From a virus: a stretch of 31,459 nucleotides of DNA. The translations under genes and the position numbers were made by a program. Under the pieces are notes generated by a model that was not told the origin of the DNA, did not search any database, and saw only the letters and a program-made list of their open reading frames with translations. Below, one piece after another: positions 23,001 through 30,638 of the stretch (within the stretch, counting starts at the first letter, position 1; each line of letters starts with the position of its first letter). Location of the stretch: IMG/VR virus record IMGVR_UViG_3300029309_000198, positions 1-31,459 of that record, one strand, 5' to 3'.

Positions 23001-23140
23001 ACGTACTCGTTTAGCTGGTCGGGAGTAAACTTGATGAACTCTTCGTAGCTGGGCCTCTCAAAGTTAGGCTTTGTCGGCTCCGGCGGTGCAGCGGGAGCTT
23101 CAGTAACCTTTGGGACTTCTGGAGCAGTCTCTTCCGCCAT
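17054..23140 (-). CDS. Giant internal virion (ejection-type) protein, 2028 residues
   Basis: A single open frame of 2028 residues. The first 25 residues are acidic and proline-rich. Hydrophobic stretches occur near 377-400 (GILGPISTIPILKPLLAPFL) and near 510-550, where Gly-rich segments could insert in membranes. About 620-920 is a long alanine/lysine-rich coiled-coil region. Near 1470-1500 another hydrophobic segment contains VPNPGFFMNN. Near 1680-1710 the segment ALYDYQTSVGKFETEYIARF, followed by FYVFSKNA, matches a feature I recall from large internal proteins of marine phages. This fits a podovirus ejection protein that crosses the envelope with the DNA. No transglycosylase or virion RNA polymerase signature was found. 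The start follows AGGTCATC. Confidence 0.75.
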   Translation of the reverse strand: MAEETAPEVPKVTEAPAAPPEPTKPNFERPSYEEFIKFTPDQLNEYVRVQAEKGNAAAKAMQPATEGRTAGVETASIRTRMPSQEAKQAAYDKGISMLPQQKDALDMILAKEQTLSNDSVRQKRLSTIVGHALREEEHEKLGEDEFKALNVMSMTQLGREYKDLEDLKKNFRKDAEAYNADQQRLKDEAANRKTKYRSVGIVKGKLAGAAKMTGTGFDEQQASHLKPGAEQVLYSDASDPELYRSVSLGLTDTPTTDEFAEFAFDSPSERKKYLSNAYRPQKDALAMDVYKPLFVDPTGKTKGIDLDVAYTSAKAHYIQKLTKNKPLLSFSESERDEIRSEAEGLARGDISRIERNTPAFVYRRNDEALQNYLDGTGILGPISTIPILKPLLAPFLPHRQIAGTIGRKGEEAQQVAEKGIAATYISDGGVANATDSIFRYAPTEAVGAAYHLAHKDYVREFGDEATGRGAWILRRMGQIWNSDRLVEEIATTTDNSGRLLTEAGPVLFDDFGEANPTAAAIMFGVPMFGVMILEPDVFYGLPFAGKAGKAVGKGFKAAERIAGLRHIDRLDEGKNVLLRAVDELTEEQRANPVNIADALQDAAKKDRSGTARVILQQMAYDAGTKYGGQATGLGDVIRRETHSIKRRAESAVKNRANALENMEKAKAAKTDAEAAEAVNKAVLDSIAASGDDLRGLQASLNRATAFQKKAQADHIAMATARAMVDDDAFDKYIRTGKSKKLEAYLDSDDAKAFFKNRDLDATNLRNEIATLQTKKFKTAKEARAAKKALRDKVAKFYQKEISTPLSKHQARLKKRADAALEKQTKAQKALENALANVRASLTPKGVKAFDDLLAGAGAKGINAAALRTMKADQTKAIEELQQAAQDADAAIRRASDEIVMAEKVGKAVGDEVQLGPKALEAQADVSSFMLQTLNKMASAIDIAKTQEGGDAIRKLVEGGEGVPEILENTERLGDLRKLAADDLASLSDKDFLEAIIRPDLMERIWASPATMNKIKIGLVVDAFVDPKTWYAATRVRVGDLITRRIGTIFNTKVALLGPRFSKSVDRIAKRVARFARASSQDLSLIVRYAPEGQRNDLIKQYLTSGEKVILRPGVEVSGNIGMGSSFFETAKEGFLNIARVIPRNKAAREEFFKNQQSVSLEAFVKAFISDAATRDEALAAGGAVMKFVEKLKDAPADLTLEGMQRLAFDAIGETRVAGKPIPRVAAKFEDIPTKDLALSYKSVLGAAVEEVYTSRMANLVGAGLNVRTIRAYERFIGRGKESIPFRQTLEEGDMVVLKSDVELYRSVTNTTKYAGKKRGALSSVEKAATEGNSVVSRELMEIITEDGVTKGRLLNPDGTFDDVPIKDLTMREPELSFLDVADAYLRFGPNLIQQAYKKDLASNVRQASDDFMELVAHSMDANGNMRIVPRFKLETFSRNLDGISKKLTENLSDAAAQNPLIAAIAGGAEKMIRLWKRHVLGGFLVPNPGFFMNNSVGDFSQMATELSISEAAVISMYGSLGYVPYIGTRLQDATRKAAEAAGDVGLRLPSLFDASFNRFIDDVLEGADEVKVYKKANGETVEVNPAKLMNEALEDGIDDSIRHTDWGVELREAADRDIGLVEKGIRATNPAIRTLQEAKDEYFDIMDITMRAAQRRQRIQFYAHLRFNKGMSRDEAADMMSRALYDYQTSVGKFETEYIARFSAFYVFSKNAIVQNFNALFHGSDDLMDYAKRHVTFNTKQQRMEALSRFANVVFHEQYVDPSRVLTPEEQAQIAAELEIPDWLMDYMISDVGTLTPEGQRLMSELGRERVNYARTVSTRLTSIEFQNMYSEMIHLVSGAAIAGLRTDVDFDTRQGASFILEEMVNMMNPLAESAFEDSLKKLAGLPVPPKSAYGKPLTGAELEFARLFGMSDSLGLTKTNGKIRSNDNLIKTGLLDMAGREANRLRLMASVVFGTDLGALTPIETRAYLAGLDKSEVEKRLVALGQLMNIQRVYLFHGNETASYTAKANRRELTREYKKAGKEGMVE

Positions 23141-23146
23141 GATGAC

Positions 23147-24007
23147 CTACAGTTGATTTAGCTTGGTGTGAAGTGGGATTGCCGTAAGATTAGATTTACC
23201 CATCTCTAAAGTCGCCGTCCAGTCTCCCGTTGGCCCGAGGCCTACTTGCGCCATAAGCTCAATCTTCGCAACGTCCGACAGGCCGCCCGCATCCAAGTCT
23301 GAAGGCATGATTACAGTACGAATAGACACGTCTTGGTTAGTCATTTTGTCGTTCCCGGCCGCGCTATTGTAGAATCCCGGAAAGTGGTAAATTGTGCCCG
23401 CGCCGCCAGAAGCGCCTTTGGTTGATATTGTAACCCTCGGCGACATTGCCCTCACTGTACGGTGAAGGACGTGAGAGTTTGGGGGCGAGGATGAGTCTGT
23501 TATCTTGATGTAAAATAGACCGTAATGTTCGTCTTCATTGGCTTTCCACACATCAATTCCGGTGTTGTCTGTCGCCGTAACATCAATCTGCGTAAGGTCT
23601 GCGTTGGCTAAGACCAATATGGCCCCGACTTGTGAGTCTGTATCCATGCCAAGCTCTAGTGAAATGCTGGCGGGTAGTGCGTTGTAAGACACATCAACAA
23701 TAGGCGTGCCCACTACTGCGCTGGTAACTGTAAGTGTCGAACTAAAGGCCGTGTGGTTCATAGTGGAAAAGATGTTTCGAGAACCGCTTCCAAGGCCTGT
23801 TAGATCTGCATAAGTTGTTGCATCGGCAACGCCGTCCTGAAGAACAAGCCTTGGGAGGTGATTATGCCTAAGGGCGCCTAAGCAAAGGTCTTCAAGCGTT
23901 AAAGAGTTTATGCCCTTGTTTGTTCCTACAGCGGCGTCAAACCTAAGATTTAGCGAATCTGCTGTAAAATCAGAATCAGGGACTAGGTAAGTGTAAGTGA
24001 TAGCCAT
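23147..24007 (-). CDS. Probable tail-fibre/head-fibre protein, 286 residues
   Basis: The N-terminus (YLVPDSDFTADSLNLRFDAA) leads into LRHNHLPRL near residues 46-54. That short motif, with arginine-x-histidine-leucine-proline, recurs near the N-terminus of many phage fibre-like proteins. The rest is beta-rich with repeated T, S, A and G and no enzyme motif. The neighbour at 24007-24729 shares the same context and composition, and the two genes overlap by one base as TGATG. A fibre, spike or adhesion-related virion protein is most likely. A host-specific receptor-binding role is possible but not shown. Confidence 0.6.
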   Translation of the reverse strand: MAITYTYLVPDSDFTADSLNLRFDAAVGTNKGINSLTLEDLCLGALRHNHLPRLVLQDGVADATTYADLTGLGSGSRNIFSTMNHTAFSSTLTVTSAVVGTPIVDVSYNALPASISLELGMDTDSQVGAILVLANADLTQIDVTATDNTGIDVWKANEDEHYGLFYIKITDSSSPPNSHVLHRTVRAMSPRVTISTKGASGGAGTIYHFPGFYNSAAGNDKMTNQDVSIRTVIMPSDLDAGGLSDVAKIELMAQVGLGPTGDWTATLEMGKSNLTAIPLHTKLNQL

Positions 24008-24729
24008 CAGCGAAGCATCTCCAAGGCAAACATCTCCCTAGTGGCGATGTACGTTCTGCTGTCCGAAGAAGAGCTTTCCATAGATGCGCGGATGTTCATT
24101 ACAGTCACTTCGATTAGATGTCTTCCGGGAGAAAGCTCTAACACCGTGTCCACTGTTACCGGAAGCCTCGCCCCGGACAAGCCGCCTCCACATTGAGGCG
24201 TGGCAAGCTCCGAATCAGTGTTGGGTTCTACAACAAGCCCTCTTCCTTTGTAACCACGATAGAACTCGTTGCTCGCATCACCGGTTCCCAATACGGATTC
24301 AAACACAGTAGTGCCGTCGATCTTCAGTCCGACGTTGTAGCCAAAGCCCTTCTGGTCGATACGGGCCACGCCAGTCCCGGCAATAAGTTGAAGAGAGGCG
24401 CAAATCCAAACGGTTCCCCCCTTGGCTACAAAATCAAGCGATAGACCCTTGTCATCAAAAGTCTGCCATCCGTCTGTACTTGCGATCGTGGCCCAATTTG
24501 CTTTGGTTGTGTAATCCTGAACGCTAGGGGATTGAGATGTCGTATGCAGTATAAATGCGGCGTCCTCAGCTAACTGGGTTCGCGTAATAGCAGGAGTTTC
24601 GGCGCTGATGTTGTGTTCATCTATAGCGCCGGAGGCTTCTGATACAATGGGGATAAAGTTTTCGTTGATGCCATCAATGTCAACAACGGCGCCCGATTTA
24701 ATATCGTATCTTGGGTATCTCCAAGCCAT
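24007..24729 (-). CDS. Probable fibre-like virion protein, 240 residues
   Basis: An N-terminal segment (MAWRYPRYDIKSGAVVDIDGINENFIP) has the aromatic-rich opening seen in small virion attachment proteins, then a helical linker (SEASGAIDEHNIS). The body is beta-rich with a glycine-rich turn (CGGGLSGA) near 180 and an E-L-S-P-G-R-H segment, suggestive of a jelly-roll-like fold. No enzyme motif, membrane span or signal peptide is present. It overlaps the fibre-like gene downstream by one base, so both are probably expressed together. The start is preceded by GGGGTGA. A head- or tail-fibre role is inferred from context. Confidence 0.6.
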   Translation of the reverse strand: MAWRYPRYDIKSGAVVDIDGINENFIPIVSEASGAIDEHNISAETPAITRTQLAEDAAFILHTTSQSPSVQDYTTKANWATIASTDGWQTFDDKGLSLDFVAKGGTVWICASLQLIAGTGVARIDQKGFGYNVGLKIDGTTVFESVLGTGDASNEFYRGYKGRGLVVEPNTDSELATPQCGGGLSGARLPVTVDTVLELSPGRHLIEVTVMNIRASMESSSSDSRTYIATREMFALEMLR

Positions 24730-24732
24730 TCG

Positions 24733-27042
24733 TCACCCCGGTGTTTGTGCGCCACCAAAGTAACGCGGAGACTCGTCGAAAGATAACCCTACGAACTCCC
24801 AAGCGCCGGTTCCTCGAATGCGAAACTTAAAGGTTTCGGCAGAAGGAAGGTAGATCTGCGCCCTTGTCCAAAAGGGGCGGCGCTCTTTGTACTTGCCGCC
24901 CGCGTTCAAACGCTCCTCTCCCCAAAATGGAGGAATATCTACAGCGGAGTAACGTGTAGTAGTTACCGTCTCGACAACGGTATCTCTCCAATCACGCATA
25001 ACCTCTATTGTAATGTCGGCTTTCTCTGTTTCCCGAAACCAAAGATACAGCTTGGGCACCGTTTTTTTAGACAACGATGCCTGCCCGTCAAGCCACACGG
25101 TTTCGATCAAAGCCTCACGCTCGTCGATAAGGGCCGTTAGAGACTCGTCTGAGCGATTTCCTGCGTGATCTAGCAGGTAGACGCCAGAATGCCCCTCGTC
25201 GCCTGCTACAGAGCCTGCTGCGAGCATGTAGGAGCGGTGGTCTTGTGTGACGCATACAGAGCGCGGCTGGAAATCGGTTCGGATGCGCCATCCATTGCCG
25301 TCATAAATAAAGCAGGTATCGTTCTCTACGTTACCGTCAGTAGACACCCAGCAGCGATACTCATTGGTCTCAGGATCATACGCAGAACAGGCTTGCGGAA
25401 AACGCGATTTGGTTGTCCTCTTGAAGTATTTATCAAGCGCGCCGGAAATAGGAGTAATGCTTTCACCGTCATAGCTGTAAAACCCGTCTGAACCCAGCCA
25501 AATCACATCGTCCGCAGCAGTGGTCTGTAAAGATGAGGGGGCGTGGCAACCGATTTCTGACGACAGAGGTTCCGGCCTAAAGCGGGCACCATCATCCGAG
25601 ACCTGCACTAAAAATGAACTTCTTCGTGTAAAGACTAGAAGCCCTCGGGGGCATCGCCAAAGCCCGGTGATTTCGCCCCCTGTTGCGTCAGGGTAGATTT
25701 TTTCCCTCGCTTTAAATGTGCCCCACTGACCGGGCATCGAGGGCATAATGGCGGACTCTTGGCCTTCGATATTTCCGATCCATAATCTTCCGAAAGCAAC
25801 CTTGCAAAGCTTAAACTTGGGCACGGCTACAATGTCCACCGCCTCCCGAGTTAGAAAAGAATCAGGTATGTTGTCGGGGTAGATCGTCGTTACGTTGTCG
25901 GGCAATGTGGCAAACGCATTGGCCACAGATGCGGCATTTAAAGGAAGCTCATAAAACTTAATATCGCCGGAGTTTTTAAGGTCTTTTGTCCGGTGAATAA
26001 TGCGCCCGACGCAATGCTCTGGTCCGGTCGGTACTCCGGCCCAAGCTATTTGCATTCTAAGGGCGTCCACTGAAACCGGAAGCGCGCCACTTAGGCCTGT
26101 TACGCCCGGATACGCGGCGTTTAGCTTGAGCTTTGCCCCCTGACGAGTAAACTTAATAGGCTCACTAGCATTCGACAAAGCGGACAAGTTGCCCCAGCGG
26201 TCGATAAACTGAACCTTACAGCGCCATTCTCCGGGGTTTAGCCATCCGCTCGATGTGACATTAGAGTCCGTAAAATCGCTGACCGTTCCGAGACGGCAAA
26301 GGCCAAAGCCGTAAGTCATCCCTGAAACACCCGCCGTCCGAAGCATGTAGCCGAGGCCCGAATGTGCGTACCCGGTGTCATTTGACCCGGTTACAGTATT
26401 ATTTTGGGTCACACCCATATTAGAATCTTCAGGGCCTCTAGCTAAAGGCGCCGCCGGTACATCAGAAAATCCTAGAGGGGCGATTATTTCCCCGTCGTAG
26501 AAATACGCCCGACCGTCTTGCGGGACGATAACAACGCCTGTCCCTGTGGCTTCAAACTGCGTTGGAAATCGGATCGCATTGTCATCCCGCAGGATGTCTT
26601 CGACACCATGAGAACTAGCGGGGGAAGATAGAAGCTGACGCCAGTTTCGATGCCAGCCCCTGAACTCCCATAGCTCGTCGCCCGTGTGAAGAAGCAAAAC
26701 GCTTCGCTCTCTGCCGTAGAGTTTGGTGTGAAAAATGCCGTGCTGATATTGTCCATACACCGGATATTCAGGATAAACGGCTCTAAGTGCTTGCGGGCTG
26801 CCTGTAGCGCCTACCGACGACAAAGGCCGTTCACCCGGAGTCCCGTATTTAAACTGCTGAGACTCAAGAGGCTCTTTAATAGGGACGTACGCCGCAGGCC
26901 CCCAGATGGAGCGGAGGGTGCCTTCGTCCATTGGGTACATGTTCTTGATCTCATGAGCAAGTTCATTAGGAAGGAATAGCTTCCCAGCCTGTGTTCTAAG
27001 TAGGTAAGGGCCGAGAGAAGAGACCCCGCGCTGGTCCGCCAT
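24733..27042 (-). CDS. Large tail/stabilisation-like virion protein, 769 residues
   Basis: The protein is soluble and beta-rich over its whole length. Repeated strand-turn units such as VFTRRSSFLVQVSDDG near 460-475 and VIWLGSDGFYSYDG near 505-518 suggest a beta-propeller-like fold, similar to tail-stabilisation proteins of short-tailed phages (P22 gp10-like). The N-terminus (GPYLLRTQAGKLFLPNELAHEIKNM) and the C-terminus (WEFVGLSFDES) have the character of tail-tube or hub proteins. It lies between a connector-like gene and fibre-like genes in the late operon, consistent with a tail hub. The fold is inferred from sequence appearance, with no enzyme motif seen. Confidence 0.65.
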   Translation of the reverse strand: MADQRGVSSLGPYLLRTQAGKLFLPNELAHEIKNMYPMDEGTLRSIWGPAAYVPIKEPLESQQFKYGTPGERPLSSVGATGSPQALRAVYPEYPVYGQYQHGIFHTKLYGRERSVLLLHTGDELWEFRGWHRNWRQLLSSPASSHGVEDILRDDNAIRFPTQFEATGTGVVIVPQDGRAYFYDGEIIAPLGFSDVPAAPLARGPEDSNMGVTQNNTVTGSNDTGYAHSGLGYMLRTAGVSGMTYGFGLCRLGTVSDFTDSNVTSSGWLNPGEWRCKVQFIDRWGNLSALSNASEPIKFTRQGAKLKLNAAYPGVTGLSGALPVSVDALRMQIAWAGVPTGPEHCVGRIIHRTKDLKNSGDIKFYELPLNAASVANAFATLPDNVTTIYPDNIPDSFLTREAVDIVAVPKFKLCKVAFGRLWIGNIEGQESAIMPSMPGQWGTFKAREKIYPDATGGEITGLWRCPRGLLVFTRRSSFLVQVSDDGARFRPEPLSSEIGCHAPSSLQTTAADDVIWLGSDGFYSYDGESITPISGALDKYFKRTTKSRFPQACSAYDPETNEYRCWVSTDGNVENDTCFIYDGNGWRIRTDFQPRSVCVTQDHRSYMLAAGSVAGDEGHSGVYLLDHAGNRSDESLTALIDEREALIETVWLDGQASLSKKTVPKLYLWFRETEKADITIEVMRDWRDTVVETVTTTRYSAVDIPPFWGEERLNAGGKYKERRPFWTRAQIYLPSAETFKFRIRGTGAWEFVGLSFDESPRYFGGAQTPG

Positions 27043-27044
27043 GA

Positions 27045-27305
27045 TTAAGCCTTCTTCTTAGGTCGCCCCACTTTTGGAGCGGAAGGCCGTCCAAGTTTCG
27101 CAGAAGCGGGCCGTCCCACTAGAGTAAACTGCTCCCACCGTTCGGTATTAGGGCGGACAAGCTCAGGCGCAAAGCCTGTAGCGAGCATCGTGCCCTCGAT
27201 AACACCGTTCGGACTGTGCGTAATCGAGACTAGTGTGCCTTGGAACTTTCGCCCTCCAGCATCAGACCAAGTATATATGCCCCCGCAAACCATATCTGCA
27301 TTCAT
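27045..27305 (-). CDS. Small late protein with AT-hook-like tail, 86 residues
   Basis: I set the start at 27305, where ATG overlaps the stop of the upstream connector-like gene as ATGA. A longer frame would extend further into that gene. The first 60 residues are a compact beta-rich domain with TWSDAGGRKFQG and GVIEGTMLATG. The last 24 residues contain three GRP tripeptides separated by short lysine-containing spacers, ending in KKKA. The GRP core flanked by basic residues is the AT-hook DNA-binding pattern. A virion protein touching DNA at the head-tail junction is possible; a free DNA-binding late protein is the alternative. Confidence 0.65.
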   Translation of the reverse strand: MNADMVCGGIYTWSDAGGRKFQGTLVSITHSPNGVIEGTMLATGFAPELVRPNTERWEQFTLVGRPASAKLGRPSAPKVGRPKKKA

Positions 27306-29050
27306 TCTACCACCCCTCCCAAATCTTCCGTTGACAAACGACGGTTCCACTTGCGACCCGTTCGGTAGCCTGTGGCCCGTGTCATTCGACGTAACACAGG
27401 AACGGCGGGAGGTCGAAGGTCTCCATATCTTTTAGATAACGTAAGTAGAGCCTCGTTGTATTTGTCTTTACTAAGTTGAGACATCACACCGTTGCCCATG
27501 TTCTCGTAGAGGTAAACCATCGCCCGCTCTAATAGGGCGCTCATACACTCTGCGTGGATAAGTGGTGTGTCTTGATCGTCTACGAGCTTAGACGGACGTA
27601 CAACAGCGCGAATCTCCGTGACGTACCGCTTGTCAGGCTTAGGGTAAAACTGCATAGTTTGATACCCGTGGATGTCCCGAAGGCGGCGATTGTAGTCGGG
27701 GAGAAACTCGCCGGTATCATACCATACGCCTTCGTTGACGCTATCCGCCCGCATCTCCGCCAACAGAAGGAAATCTTCTGCCACATCAAGCTGTGACTGT
27801 TGAAGCCCGGAGGCTTGGTTGAGAAGATTGCCGTAGCCTAGTAGATCGGTAGATGTTCGCTTGCGGTAAATGCGGATGTAAATACCGCTTTGATTCAAAG
27901 ATTGGCGCGTGAAAGTGTTGATTACCACCCCAATAGAGCTTAGATACCCAAGCGCGTAGGTGATGTTCGGCAAAGAAACTTTAACTGCGGGGCGTAAGCC
28001 GGGAGCGGCCTCTGTGAGCGCCACAGGCGCCGAAGCTGCGGAAGGGGGTGACTCAAAGCGCGGAGTCCTAAACCTATTGCGGGAAGCGTTATCTCCGCCA
28101 GTCGCGGTGCTGTCCGAGGCAAAAGCCGTAGTGCTTGTGATTTCTAGCGGTTGAGCAAATCCCTCCCAGCTACCGAGTCCGGGAAGTTGAAACTCAACGT
28201 CGCGCTTGCCCCAAGTGTAAGTCACCTTATACTCAAAGGTTCCGGCAGGCTCAGGGCCTAACCAAGCAACATCGACTGTTTTGCCTGTAAGAGCAGGTGT
28301 TGCTACCGGAGGAACGCTTGGTCCGCGCATGTGAATGTGTTGACGGCGAAAGATGCAGCGAGGAATGCCCGAAGCTACTTGGCTAGGGGGTCCGTCAAGC
28401 TCAAACTCTTCTGCCTCCCGCTGACCGTATACGTCGAGCGGGTAGTTGATGTCTTCGTCTCGAAGCCGTGCAGAGCGAAGTTCGATGAGGTCGTCAGGCA
28501 ATGCGTAGGCGTCAGTAAAAATACGGTACTTTAATCCGCTTGGCGCTCCCCATCGGGCAATATCCCAAGGGGTGACTAGCGTAAGGTAAACCTTATCGTC
28601 CCCGCTATTGTGCCAGATTGATCGAATCTGGTTGCGGATCTTTACGCCGTCATTCGCCGTCGTGATCTCAATCATTCGACCGTCCCAAGAACGGTCGTAC
28701 TTCCAAGCCGTCAAGCCGGAGGTAAGCCCTTTTTGTTGCGCTTCGGTGTAGTCGGTGCTCCACGTCCACGGGTCTTTCGTTGTAGGACCGCCGGGTAGCG
28801 TGTTAGCCCCAGCCAAACTAATGGTGTCTGTCAGGTCAACGCCTAACAGGGTGCCGCCGTCCTTAGAGGTAACATCCGGCTCTGTAGCCAGATGCACCTT
28901 AGATTCAAAAAAGAGAAACGGAGCTTCCAAGGCCAACACGTTGTAGGCCCGGTTGATGAAGCTGTTGGCGCGGGTGATCGCTTCAGGGGACTGGGTTGGT
29001 GCCCAATCCGCCTGAGCGAACATCGCGTCCCGAATCTCTTTGAGATTCAT
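27302..29050 (-). CDS. Head-tail connector/tail-tube-like protein, 582 residues
   Basis: The N-terminus (MNLKEIRDAMFAQADWAPTQ, then SFINRAYNVLALEAPFLF) is typical of adaptor proteins that attach tail parts to the portal. Similar openings occur in tail-tube-type proteins of podoviruses. The middle third is a long beta-rich region with proline and glycine turns, and the last 70 residues are helical (CMSALLERAMVYLYENM, then LLTLSKRYGDL) and end in a basic segment. This is longer than T7 gp11-type adaptors, so an extra domain is present. It is in the expected place after the capsid and decoration genes. The start has only a weak Shine-Dalgarno site. Confidence 0.6.
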   Translation of the reverse strand: MNLKEIRDAMFAQADWAPTQSPEAITRANSFINRAYNVLALEAPFLFFESKVHLATEPDVTSKDGGTLLGVDLTDTISLAGANTLPGGPTTKDPWTWSTDYTEAQQKGLTSGLTAWKYDRSWDGRMIEITTANDGVKIRNQIRSIWHNSGDDKVYLTLVTPWDIARWGAPSGLKYRIFTDAYALPDDLIELRSARLRDEDINYPLDVYGQREAEEFELDGPPSQVASGIPRCIFRRQHIHMRGPSVPPVATPALTGKTVDVAWLGPEPAGTFEYKVTYTWGKRDVEFQLPGLGSWEGFAQPLEITSTTAFASDSTATGGDNASRNRFRTPRFESPPSAASAPVALTEAAPGLRPAVKVSLPNITYALGYLSSIGVVINTFTRQSLNQSGIYIRIYRKRTSTDLLGYGNLLNQASGLQQSQLDVAEDFLLLAEMRADSVNEGVWYDTGEFLPDYNRRLRDIHGYQTMQFYPKPDKRYVTEIRAVVRPSKLVDDQDTPLIHAECMSALLERAMVYLYENMGNGVMSQLSKDKYNEALLTLSKRYGDLRPPAVPVLRRMTRATGYRTGRKWNRRLSTEDLGGVVE

Positions 29051-29053
29051 CTA

Positions 29054-29533
29054 CTAACCCGCACAGTTGATCCAGCAGGTCATGAGCGTGCCTACCCCAG
29101 TAGCGTTCTCGGTAGAGAAGGCGAACACGCAGTGCTCTTCGCCTGCTGCCATCACGTCAGCACGTCCTGTAGTACCGCCCACAACAAGTGGGTCGTTGAG
29201 TTGATCATTGCCTCCGTCGTCCGCTAGGACTTCGCCGATGCCGGTGCTTAGGATAAATCCATAAGATCCGGAAGCAATAGTGTGCTGCGCGACACCTACG
29301 ATTGCGACGTTAGGCACAATGGCCGTAGCCGTTGTTGCCACTACAACTTCGCGTGTCGCTGTTGCGCCTTTCCGCATAGCGACAGTACCTTGAAGTAGTT
29401 CTGCGCCTGCTTTAACATAGGTCCACTCTTGGATTCCATTGTCACCGTCAGGGACGGTGAGAACAAAGCCCAGAGGAGCCTGTTGGTCAGTAGTAACAGT
29501 GGTGGCGGAAATGCCAGATGCTGTGAAACCCAT
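29054..29533 (-). CDS. Probable capsid decoration protein, 159 residues
   Basis: The gene starts behind AGGAGGATCTC, one of the strongest binding sites of the late arm, which fits high expression. The protein is beta-rich, small and hydrophobic-polar, with TGRADVMAAGEEHCVFAF near 123-140 and a C-terminal CWINCAG. Its position is directly after the major capsid gene, with ten bases between them, the usual place of decoration or head-stabilisation proteins. No enzyme motif is seen. A role as a head fibre is possible. The call rests on position, size, composition and the strong binding site. Confidence 0.65.
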   Translation of the reverse strand: MGFTASGISATTVTTDQQAPLGFVLTVPDGDNGIQEWTYVKAGAELLQGTVAMRKGATATREVVVATTATAIVPNVAIVGVAQHTIASGSYGFILSTGIGEVLADDGGNDQLNDPLVVGGTTGRADVMAAGEEHCVFAFSTENATGVGTLMTCWINCAG

Positions 29534-29543
29534 GAGATCCTCC

Positions 29544-30638
29544 TTATGGGGTGCCTGCGCCGGTGACGACGAAGTTAGAACGAAGCTGCGTGGTATGGAG
29601 GCCCATCATGAGCACCAACTCGTAGCGGAAGATATCTTGGTCGGGAATACGGAACGGTCCACGGAGAGCGAAATCGCCCTTCGTTTCCATGTTGCCATCA
29701 TGGCCAAGGGTGAACAGGTGCCAAGTCGGAGTCTTGAGACCGTAAATGATACCGTCTTGCGCGGCAGTGCTAAACAAGTTGGCGTCGGCTGCGTCCTTAG
29801 CGGTAACGTCAATCGCATCGTCGAGGAAGAAGTCAGCTTCGAGGAACTTCACGCCCTGACGAACCAGTGGTGGAGCCTTGTCGCCTTCAACCTTGACCAC
29901 GCGGACTTGATCGTCCAAGTCGTCGATGTAGTTGAGGTAAGAGGACTCATCGCCGATCATCAAATCGACTGGACCCATAGTCTTGCCTTGGCGCGATGCG
30001 GCGAAGTACGCCTTACGCATTTGGCTACGGCCGTTGACAGCGAACGAGCCGATGTCTTCGTACTGGTTGTTCCAGCCAGCGATTGTGCCTTGAGTCAGGC
30101 CGTGGATGGTCTTGCCTGCCGCTGCCTGTCCTGCAATGGAATCCTGTTGCATGATGCCGCTGCGAGCGACACCGTCTGGGGTAAACTGCGCGTTACCGTT
30201 GAGGGTAACAAAGCCGCCAACACCTTTGCCGTTTCCTGTTCCAAGCTGATGCGAGATCCGCTCGTGGAAGTCAGACAACGCCAACTCTGGGTAGTGCTGA
30301 AGGATTCGTGCGAGGTCCATCTCGCCATTGGCTTCAGCCAAGTCCTTGCCGGGAACGTCGAACGCATAGATGAGGCGCGGGGCAACCACGTTTCCTCGGT
30401 GCGCGTTTTGTGTACGCCCACCAGCGATGACTTCCGAACCAGTAGTGACTTGCGTCACGTTACCGGGACCATCGGTGACAACAGCAAACTCGCGCTTCGG
30501 ACCCTTCAGGGCGCCTCGCTCAAGGTTGCCGTTCAACATTACTTTTTCCATCAGCGGGTGGAACTTGACGAACAACTCGCTGTATGACGGCATCAGCTCA
30601 TTTAAAGCAGTTGCCAATACGTCAGGTGAAATAGCCAT
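29544..30638 (-). CDS. Major capsid protein (HK97-fold likely)
   Basis: 364 residues, the usual size for a phage major capsid protein. The N-terminal helix (LATALNELMPSYSELFVKFH) leads to a beta region with REFAVVTDGPGNV near 70. A long central domain with MDLARILQHYPELALSDFHE near 127-146 could be the spine helix. The C-terminal part (DGIIYGLKTPTWHLFTLGHD and later FRYELVLMMGLHTTQLRSNF) has the strand layout of the P and A domains. The start overlaps the scaffold stop by one base (TAATG) behind AGGAG. The scaffold gene immediately upstream and decoration gene immediately downstream support the call. I cannot place it in a specific capsid subfamily. Confidence 0.85.
   Translation of the reverse strand: MAISPDVLATALNELMPSYSELFVKFHPLMEKVMLNGNLERGALKGPKREFAVVTDGPGNVTQVTTGSEVIAGGRTQNAHRGNVVAPRLIYAFDVPGKDLAEANGEMDLARILQHYPELALSDFHERISHQLGTGNGKGVGGFVTLNGNAQFTPDGVARSGIMQQDSIAGQAAAGKTIHGLTQGTIAGWNNQYEDIGSFAVNGRSQMRKAYFAASRQGKTMGPVDLMIGDESSYLNYIDDLDDQVRVVKVEGDKAPPLVRQGVKFLEADFFLDDAIDVTAKDAADANLFSTAAQDGIIYGLKTPTWHLFTLGHDGNMETKGDFALRGPFRIPDQDIFRYELVLMMGLHTTQLRSNFVVTGAGTP

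Noticed and set aside
29439-30587. A plus-strand 382-codon frame opposite the major capsid gene.
   Set aside because: Long only because it mirrors the capsid codon pattern; it has no plausible start context and no family resemblance.
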